Source: Amycolatopsis anabasis
GTDB lineage: Bacteria > Actinomycetota > Actinomycetes > Mycobacteriales > Pseudonocardiaceae
Length of the DNA: 64,000 nucleotides
Assembly: GCF_009765355.1 (NCBI RefSeq)
Contig: NZ_VTHK01000022.1
Location: 1-64,000, forward strand
Direction of reading: 5' to 3'
Shown here: piece after piece, positions 59,389 through 64,000 of the stretch
Position numbering within the stretch: the first letter of the stretch is position 1
Layout of the letters: each line of letters opens with the position of its first letter
Notes under the pieces: generated by a model
Told to the model about the DNA's origin: nothing
What the model saw: only the letters and a program-made list of their open reading frames with translations
The model's database searches: none
Translations under genes and position numbers: made by a program

Positions 59389-60400
59389 ACGGTTGCTCGC
59401 CGGGTTCGGTGAATCCGGCGAGCAACGCCAACCGGCTCGCCGTGCGGGCGCCGTCGATCGTGTCCCGGGCCCCGGCGAGCACCTCTTCCGGTTCGTGCGC
59501 ACCGACCAGGAACAGGGTGATGTCCTGATCGCACAGGATGTCCACCAGGTTGGCGAACCGCTGCCGCGCGTCCGGTGTGCACGCGGCGAGCCGGGGCACG
59601 TCACCGAGGACCCAGGTGTCGAACCGGTCGGCGAGCGCCAGGTAGTCCCGTGCGGACGTCGGCCGTTCGCACAGTTCGGCGAAGTCGAACCACACCAGCC
59701 GGTCCCGCACCGTCCGGGCGCGCAACCGCCGGTCACCCGCGCAGACGGTCGTGCGTTCACCGGGTCCCGGCGTTTCCAGTCCGCGCCCCCGCGACCGCGC
59801 CGGGGAGAAGTAGGCGCCCTCGGCGAACCGCCCGCGCCGGTTGACGGTGCGGTAGTCCGTAGGCCCGGCGACCGGGACCAGATCGAACCGCTCCCCGATG
59901 AGGTCGATCGCGGGGCGGGCGAGGTGGTGGTGCAGCGGATTCGGCAGCAGCCCGTCCGGGTGGTAGTTCGACGTGGTCACGCAGGTGACGCGCCGCTCCC
60001 GCAACACCCGCAGGAGTCGCGTGAGCAGCGCCGCGTCATCCGGATCGTGCAGGTGGAACTCGTCGAAGCAGACCAGCCTCGCGTCCCCGATCAGCTCCCC
60101 CACCGCCTGCGTGCGCCGCAGCCGGTCGAAGAAACCGGGGAAGTGGACCCGGATCTTCCCGGGAATCGGCACCGCGCCGAAGAAGGCGTCGAGCAGGAAA
60201 CTCTTGCCCCGGCCGACCGGTCCGTACAGGTACTGGCCCCGCAGGTGGCGGCGGACCGGCTGCCGCAGGTCCGCCGCGAGCCCGGCGAGCCGGACCGCCG
60301 CCGCGCGTTGCGCGGGGTCCAGCACGAATCCTCGTCGCGCCGCGGTGCGTTCGAAGTGCTCCAGCGCGGCCCGGCCGGAGGATCCCCGGTGATGCTCCAT
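59339..60400 (-). CDS. zapE: AFG1/ZapE-family ATPase
   Basis: A 353-residue AAA-like ATPase with Walker A GPVGRGKSFLLDAFF, Walker B LVCFDEFHLHDP and sensor CVTTSNYHPDGLLP. In E. coli ZapE binds the division ring under stress; eukaryotic AFG1 aids mitochondrial protein turnover. ATG 60400 was chosen; a GTG codon directly before it is equally possible. The 3' end overlaps the esterase gene tail-to-tail by 50 bp, so antisense interference is possible. Confidence 0.9.
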   Translation of the reverse strand: MEHHRGSSGRAALEHFERTAARRGFVLDPAQRAAAVRLAGLAADLRQPVRRHLRGQYLYGPVGRGKSFLLDAFFGAVPIPGKIRVHFPGFFDRLRRTQAVGELIGDARLVCFDEFHLHDPDDAALLTRLLRVLRERRVTCVTTSNYHPDGLLPNPLHHHLARPAIDLIGERFDLVPVAGPTDYRTVNRRGRFAEGAYFSPARSRGRGLETPGPGERTTVCAGDRRLRARTVRDRLVWFDFAELCERPTSARDYLALADRFDTWVLGDVPRLAACTPDARQRFANLVDILCDQDITLFLVGAHEPEEVLAGARDTIDGARTASRLALLAGFTEPGEQPSTVEYQSASSRTGAVR

Positions 60401-60454
60401 CACCGGGCGATTTTTCCAGCCCGGCCGCCGGATTCCTGCCGAACTTGAGGCACG

Positions 60455-61126
60455 TCATACCGGGTTTCGGCCGAGCGGGGTCAGGTCCAGGTAGTTGAGG
60501 CTGAACATGAGGGTCTCGATCCCGCGCGCGTACGCCGAATAGGTGTGGAACACCGCGTCCCCGTCCCGCAGGAACACGCTCACCCCGGGCAGTTCGCTCC
60601 CCAGGTCCGCCTGCGGCCCGACCGCGGCTTCGTACTCCTCCCGGGTCCGGTAGTTGATCAACATCGGCGTGACCCGCTCGTCCAGGGTGACGTGGTAGTC
60701 GTAGTTGAAGTCGCTGCCCAGCGACGAGTACCACGGGAAGGGCCAGCCCATCCGCCGCCGGTAGGCCTCGATCTGCTCGACCGGCCCGCGGGAGACCAGG
60801 ACGAGCGTGGTGTCGTTGCGGTGCAGGTGGTCCAGCGCGGGCAGCTCGTTCATGTGGTACGTGCAGCTCGGGCAGGCCTCACCGCGGTCGCCGAGCCACA
60901 TGACGTGGTGCACGATCAGTTGCCGCCGCCCGTCGAACAGGTCCAGCAGGCTCGCCCGCTCGCCGGGCCGTTCGAACACGTAGTCCTGCTCGACCCGCAC
61001 CATCGGCAACGCCCGGCGTTCGGCGTTCAGCGCGTCGCGGGCGCGGGTGAACTCCTTCTCCCTGACCAGGAACTCCCGGCGCGTGGCGAGCCACTCTTCC
61101 CGCGAAACGATCTCCGGCATGGTCAT
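60455..61126 (-). CDS. DUF899 (thioredoxin-like) family protein
   Basis: A 223-residue thioredoxin-fold protein typical of DUF899: EIVSREEWLATRREFLVREK at the start, MVRVEQDYVFERP, CPSCTYHMNELPAL (Cys-x-x-Cys) and WYSSLGSDFNYDYHV. The function is unknown. GGAGG lies directly upstream of ATG 61126 with a second ATG two codons on. It follows zapE's start on the same strand by 55 bp. Confidence 0.88.
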   Translation of the reverse strand: MTMPEIVSREEWLATRREFLVREKEFTRARDALNAERRALPMVRVEQDYVFERPGERASLLDLFDGRRQLIVHHVMWLGDRGEACPSCTYHMNELPALDHLHRNDTTLVLVSRGPVEQIEAYRRRMGWPFPWYSSLGSDFNYDYHVTLDERVTPMLINYRTREEYEAAVGPQADLGSELPGVSVFLRDGDAVFHTYSAYARGIETLMFSLNYLDLTPLGRNPV

Positions 61127-61237
61127 CGGTCCTCCGATCGGTCGTGCGGACGCCCCTCGCGGGCGTCTCGACCGGAGGTCGGAGCGGGCGCCGGGTTCTC
61201 TACATCCGGGGTTTCCCGGCGCCCGGCCACGTGCGGC

Positions 61238-61243
61238 TATGGT
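61238..61243 (+). promoter_or_regulatory. -10 element of a leaderless promoter (VOC protein)
   Basis: TATGGT fits TAnnnT and ends 6 nt before the ATG, so the transcript is probably leaderless. Confidence 0.5.
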
Positions 61244-61249
61244 GGACCG

Positions 61250-61684
61250 ATGGGGTCGATCAAGCAGTTCCAAGTCACCTTCGACTGCGCGGAACCCGAG
61301 CGCGTCGCTCGTTTCTGGTGCGAGGTGCTGGGGTACGTCGTACCGCCGCCACCGGAAGGGTTTGCCACTTGGGAAGATTTCGATCGCTCCCTGCCGCCTG
61401 AGCGCCAGGGTTCGGCGTTCGTCTGCGTTGATCCCTCAGGGGTGGGCCCGCGACTGTTCTTCCAGCGCGTTCCCGAAGGCAAGGTCGTCAAGAATCGGCT
61501 GCATCTCGACGTGCGGGTCGGCACCGGGCTCGTGGGCGAAGAGCGCCTCGCCGCGCTCGAGGCCGAGTGCGCACGGCTGATCGCGCTCGGCGCGGTACGC
61601 GTGCGACTACTGCCCGCCGATGACTACGACGAGTCTTGCCTGGTCATGCAGGACATCGAGGGCAACGAGTTCTGCCTCGACTGA
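61250..61684 (+). CDS. VOC/glyoxalase-like protein
   Basis: A 144-residue protein of the VOC group with the glyoxalase-like layout QVTFDCAEPERVARFWCEVL, later NRLHLDVRVG and a closing strand MQDIEGNEFCLD. The function is unknown. It is transcribed towards the conservon and ends 15 bp from the cvnD stop. Confidence 0.85.
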   Translation: MGSIKQFQVTFDCAEPERVARFWCEVLGYVVPPPPEGFATWEDFDRSLPPERQGSAFVCVDPSGVGPRLFFQRVPEGKVVKNRLHLDVRVGTGLVGEERLAALEAECARLIALGAVRVRLLPADDYDESCLVMQDIEGNEFCLD

Positions 61685-61699
61685 CGGGCCGCGAACGTC

Positions 61700-62296
61700 T
61701 CAGCGATCCGCGGCGGCCAGCGAATTGCCCGCCATCACGTGCTGCACCAGCGCGGCGAGCACCTGTTTCGTGGACTCCCGGTCCCGCGCGTCGCACAGCA
61801 GCAGCGGCACGTGCGGCCCGACGTCGAGAGCGGCCCGCACCTCCTCGGTGCCGTAGCGGTACGCGCCGTCGAAGCAGTTCACGCCGACGACGAAGGGCAG
61901 CCTGCGCCGTTCGAAGAAGTCCACCGCCGGGAAGCAGCTGTCCAGCCTGCGGGTGTCCGCGAGCACCACGGCCCCGATCGCGCCGTAGGCCAGTTCGTCC
62001 CACATGAACCAGAACCGGTCCTGCCCCGGGGTGCCGAACAGGTAGAGGATCAGCTCGGGGTTGATGGTGATCCGGCCAAAGTCCAGCGCGACCGTGGTGG
62101 TCGTCTTCCGCTCGACGCCGGTGAGATCGTCCACGCCCGCGGACGCCTCGGTGATCAGTTCCTCGGTCCGCAGCGGCGGCACCTCGCTCACCGAACCGAC
62201 CATCGTGGTCTTGCCGACCCCGAAGCCCCCGGCGATGAGGATCTTGACCGCGGCCGCGGTCAGGGATCGCCTGGGCTCAGAGCTTCCGGATGCCAT
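61700..62296 (-). CDS. conservon small GTPase-like protein (CvnD)
   Basis: A 198-residue Ras-like GTPase of bacterial conservons. P-loop GGFGVGKTT, switch II GTPGQDRF and base-binding VNCFDG (a variant of NKxD). It is the output component of the CvnA-B-C-D complex, which resembles a eukaryotic G-protein system at the membrane. The start lies inside the cvnC end (20-bp overlap), so the four genes are coupled. A P450 often found as fifth gene is absent here. Confidence 0.92.
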   Translation of the reverse strand: MASGSSEPRRSLTAAAVKILIAGGFGVGKTTMVGSVSEVPPLRTEELITEASAGVDDLTGVERKTTTTVALDFGRITINPELILYLFGTPGQDRFWFMWDELAYGAIGAVVLADTRRLDSCFPAVDFFERRRLPFVVGVNCFDGAYRYGTEEVRAALDVGPHVPLLLCDARDRESTKQVLAALVQHVMAGNSLAAADR

Positions 62297-62636
62297 CGAG
62301 AACCGCCTGGAGTACGTGTTGGCTGGGGGCTTCGGTCATCGGCGCCGCGGTGCGGAACAGCACGACGTTCTGCTCGATGAGATCACTGAGCAGCACCTTG
62401 ACCACGGGCAGGGGCAGGTCGATCCGCGCGGCCACCTCGGCCACCGACATCGGACGCTGGCACAGCCGCACGATCCGCGCGTACTCCCGGTCCATTCCGG
62501 CGGCCTCGGCGGCCGAGGGCACGGCGACCACGAGCGTGATCAGATCGAGTTTCAGGGTCTCCGACCTGGTCCGGCCGCCGGTCACCGCGTACGGCCGGAC
62601 CAGCGGATCGTCGAACCAGGCGTCCGGCTCGTTCAT
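62277..62636 (-). CDS. DUF742 protein (CvnC)
   Basis: A 119-residue DUF742 protein with the typical VRPYAVTGGRT start and a winged-helix-like middle (MSVAEVAARIDLPLPVVKVL, LSDLIEQNVVLF). It links the roadblock protein and the GTPase in conservons. The ATG overlaps the cvnB stop (ATGA). Confidence 0.92.
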   Translation of the reverse strand: MNEPDAWFDDPLVRPYAVTGGRTRSETLKLDLITLVVAVPSAAEAAGMDREYARIVRLCQRPMSVAEVAARIDLPLPVVKVLLSDLIEQNVVLFRTAAPMTEAPSQHVLQAVLDGIRKL

Positions 62637-63052
62637 GGCGAACTGTGCTGGACCGCCGCGCCGCCGCGGGGCGCCGAGGTGAGCACGGCGCCGACGCGCT
62701 TGACCATCAGGTTCATCTCGTACGCGACCATGCCCATATCCGCGTCCTCGCTCGCGAGCAGGGCCAGGCACGCGCCGCGCCCGGCGGCGGTGACGAACAG
62801 GAACGCGTGGTCCATCTCGACCATGGTCTGGCGCACGTTGCCGCCGCCGAAGTGCCGGCCGGTTCCGCGCGCGAGGCTCTGGAACGCCGAGGCCACCGCG
62901 GAAAGGTGCTCGGCGTCGGCTTCGGACAGATTGCCGGACCGGCCGATGAGCAGGCCGTCCGCCGAGAGCACGACGGCCCGTTCGGCCCCGGCGACCCGCT
63001 TGATCAGATCGTCCAGCAGCCAGTCGATCTCACTGATTCCCGTGTTGACCAT
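62633..63052 (-). CDS. roadblock/LC7-domain protein (CvnB)
   Basis: A 139-residue roadblock domain protein (ISEIDWLLDDLIKRVAGAER, AVVLSADGLLIG, later MDHAFLFVTAAGRGACLALL). It dimerises and is thought to regulate the GTPase partner. The start overlaps the sensor-kinase stop by 1 bp (TAATG). Confidence 0.92.
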   Translation of the reverse strand: MVNTGISEIDWLLDDLIKRVAGAERAVVLSADGLLIGRSGNLSEADAEHLSAVASAFQSLARGTGRHFGGGNVRQTMVEMDHAFLFVTAAGRGACLALLASEDADMGMVAYEMNLMVKRVGAVLTSAPRGGAAVQHSSP

Positions 63053-64000
63053 TAGGTTCGCTCTCCAGACGTGTCATTCGGCCCCTGCTCCCGGGCTCGC
63101 CGCGTGCCCTGCTGGAACGCCGCCAGCCTGCTCCTGGCCTGTTCCGGGGAGTCTTCCCGGACCGGATCCGGGGTGGTCACGGGCCCGTCCTCGCGCAGTT
63201 GCGGAACCAGGTTCTGCTGCCTGCGCCGCTGCGGCAGCGGCGGGCGGCCGGGCGCCTCCGGACGGCGCGGCTGCTGGGGCGCGGGCGGGCGGGCTTCGTG
63301 CTGCGGGCGGACCTCGTGCTGGGGCCGGAGTTGGTTCGCGGGCCGGAACAGGTCCTGGCGCGTCGGGGCGTCGATCGCGGACTGTTGTTCGGCCGCCGGC
63401 TGCCGGGGCGCCGGGGGTTCGGGCTTGGTTTCCGGTTTGCGGCGCGGCAACCGCGCCTGCTGCACGGGAACGGGGTTCTCGGCGGGCGGTTCTTCCTCGG
63501 GTTCGCTCACCGGGCTGAGCAGTTCCGAGCGGACCAGCACGATCGCGCGGGTTCCGCCGTACGCCGATTCGCGCAGGGTCACCGAGATGCCGTGGCGCGC
63601 CGCGAGCCGCGCGACCACGAACAGGCCGAGCCGCGGTTCCTCGGAGAGCGCCATGATGCCGAAGTCGGGCGGATCGGCCAGCATCGCGTTGAGTTCCTCG
63701 CAGCGTTCCGGTTCGATGCCCAGGCCCTGGTCCTCGACCTCGATCACCACGCCGCGGCCGACCACGTTGCCGCGGATCTCCACCCGGGATTCCGGCGGGG
63801 AGAACGAGGTGGCGTTGTCGATCAGCTCGGCGAGCAGGTGCACGAGGTCGCCGACCACCGGGCCGTTGACCGCGATCTCCGGCAGCTTCGCCACGCCGAC
63901 GCGGGTGAAGTCCTCGGTCTCGGCCGACGCGCCGCGGACGAGTTCGGCCAGGTTGACCGGATTCCGCCACTGCCGGCCGGGCTGGCCGCCACCGAGGATG
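63052..64000 (-). CDS. conservon sensor histidine kinase-like protein (CvnA), 5' end missing
   Basis: The last 315 or so residues of a large membrane sensor. An HATPase domain is seen with N-box ELIDNATSFSPP, G1 DQGLGIEP and G2 GLFVVARLAARHGI. The tail is long and Pro/Arg/Gln-rich (about 150 residues), probably disordered and cytosolic. The H-box and sensor domain lie beyond the window. It is the input component of the conservon. Confidence 0.88.
   Translation of the reverse strand, partial: ILGGGQPGRQWRNPVNLAELVRGASAETEDFTRVGVAKLPEIAVNGPVVGDLVHLLAELIDNATSFSPPESRVEIRGNVVGRGVVIEVEDQGLGIEPERCEELNAMLADPPDFGIMALSEEPRLGLFVVARLAARHGISVTLRESAYGGTRAIVLVRSELLSPVSEPEEEPPAENPVPVQQARLPRRKPETKPEPPAPRQPAAEQQSAIDAPTRQDLFRPANQLRPQHEVRPQHEARPPAPQQPRRPEAPGRPPLPQRRRQQNLVPQLREDGPVTTPDPVREDSPEQARSRLAAFQQGTRRAREQGPNDTSGERT

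Overview
The window is high-GC actinobacterial chromosome, most likely from Amycolatopsis or a close relative in the Pseudonocardiaceae. Support for this comes from GTG starts, many 4-bp ATGA gene overlaps, several leaderless-type promoters, a four-gene conservon, and a crotonyl-CoA carboxylase/reductase with methylmalonyl-CoA genes. This assignment is inferred from gene content, not from any search.

Region 1 (1-34.9 kb) is conserved core or near-core chromosome. It starts with a MocR-type regulator divergent from three coupled small enzymes. An acyl-CoA block follows: MeaB, thiolase and methylmalonyl-CoA epimerase, with crotonyl-CoA carboxylase/reductase further on. Between them lie a secreted S1-fold/FG-GAP protein that has lost two catalytic-triad residues, and a giant secreted ALF-repeat protein that looks like a polymorphic toxin with a possible immunity partner. 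Next come a DivIVA-like coiled-coil protein, a universal stress protein and an Rv1264-type adenylyl cyclase. A small uncharacterised cluster (membrane protein, cupin-like protein, HD hydrolase) and ProA follow. An Erm-type rRNA methylase sits behind a putative leader-peptide attenuator. The region ends with an M20 peptidase, AraC regulator, HtrA-like protease, HerA-like ATPase, oligoribonuclease, tRNA-His, an MHS transporter, an L,D-transpeptidase and tRNA-Lys.

Region 2 (about 34.9-50.4 kb) reads as a decayed genomic island inserted at tRNA-Lys(CTT). It holds a frameshifted tyrosine integrase that has lost its catalytic core, an excisionase-like HTH protein, and fragments of a DNA methylase, group II intron reverse transcriptase, IS5-type transposase, MFS transporter and cation-efflux protein, plus a frameshifted folD. 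Two gene sets inside it look functional. (i) A minimal RiPP locus encodes a 30-residue precursor ending in YIPVWYW, a cytochrome P450 and an upstream methyltransferase. This is the layout of tryptorubin-type atropopeptides and is the most interesting item here. (ii) An organomercurial-response cluster has a MerR with the exact Hg(II)-binding Cys spacing, a short thioredoxin-like protein, a phytanoyl-CoA-dioxygenase-like oxygenase and a MerB-type lyase, without MerA.

Region 3 (50.4-64 kb) returns to ordinary chromosome: alpha/beta hydrolase, asparaginase, a P-loop ATPase paired with a membrane-tethered periplasmic-binding-type sensor, a PPOX protein behind a MerR/SoxR-type promoter, a TetR/glyoxalase/esterase group, ZapE, DUF899 and VOC proteins, and a conservon (cvnA-D order) running off the right edge.

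No rRNA genes, CRISPR arrays, replication origins or intact insertion sequences were seen.
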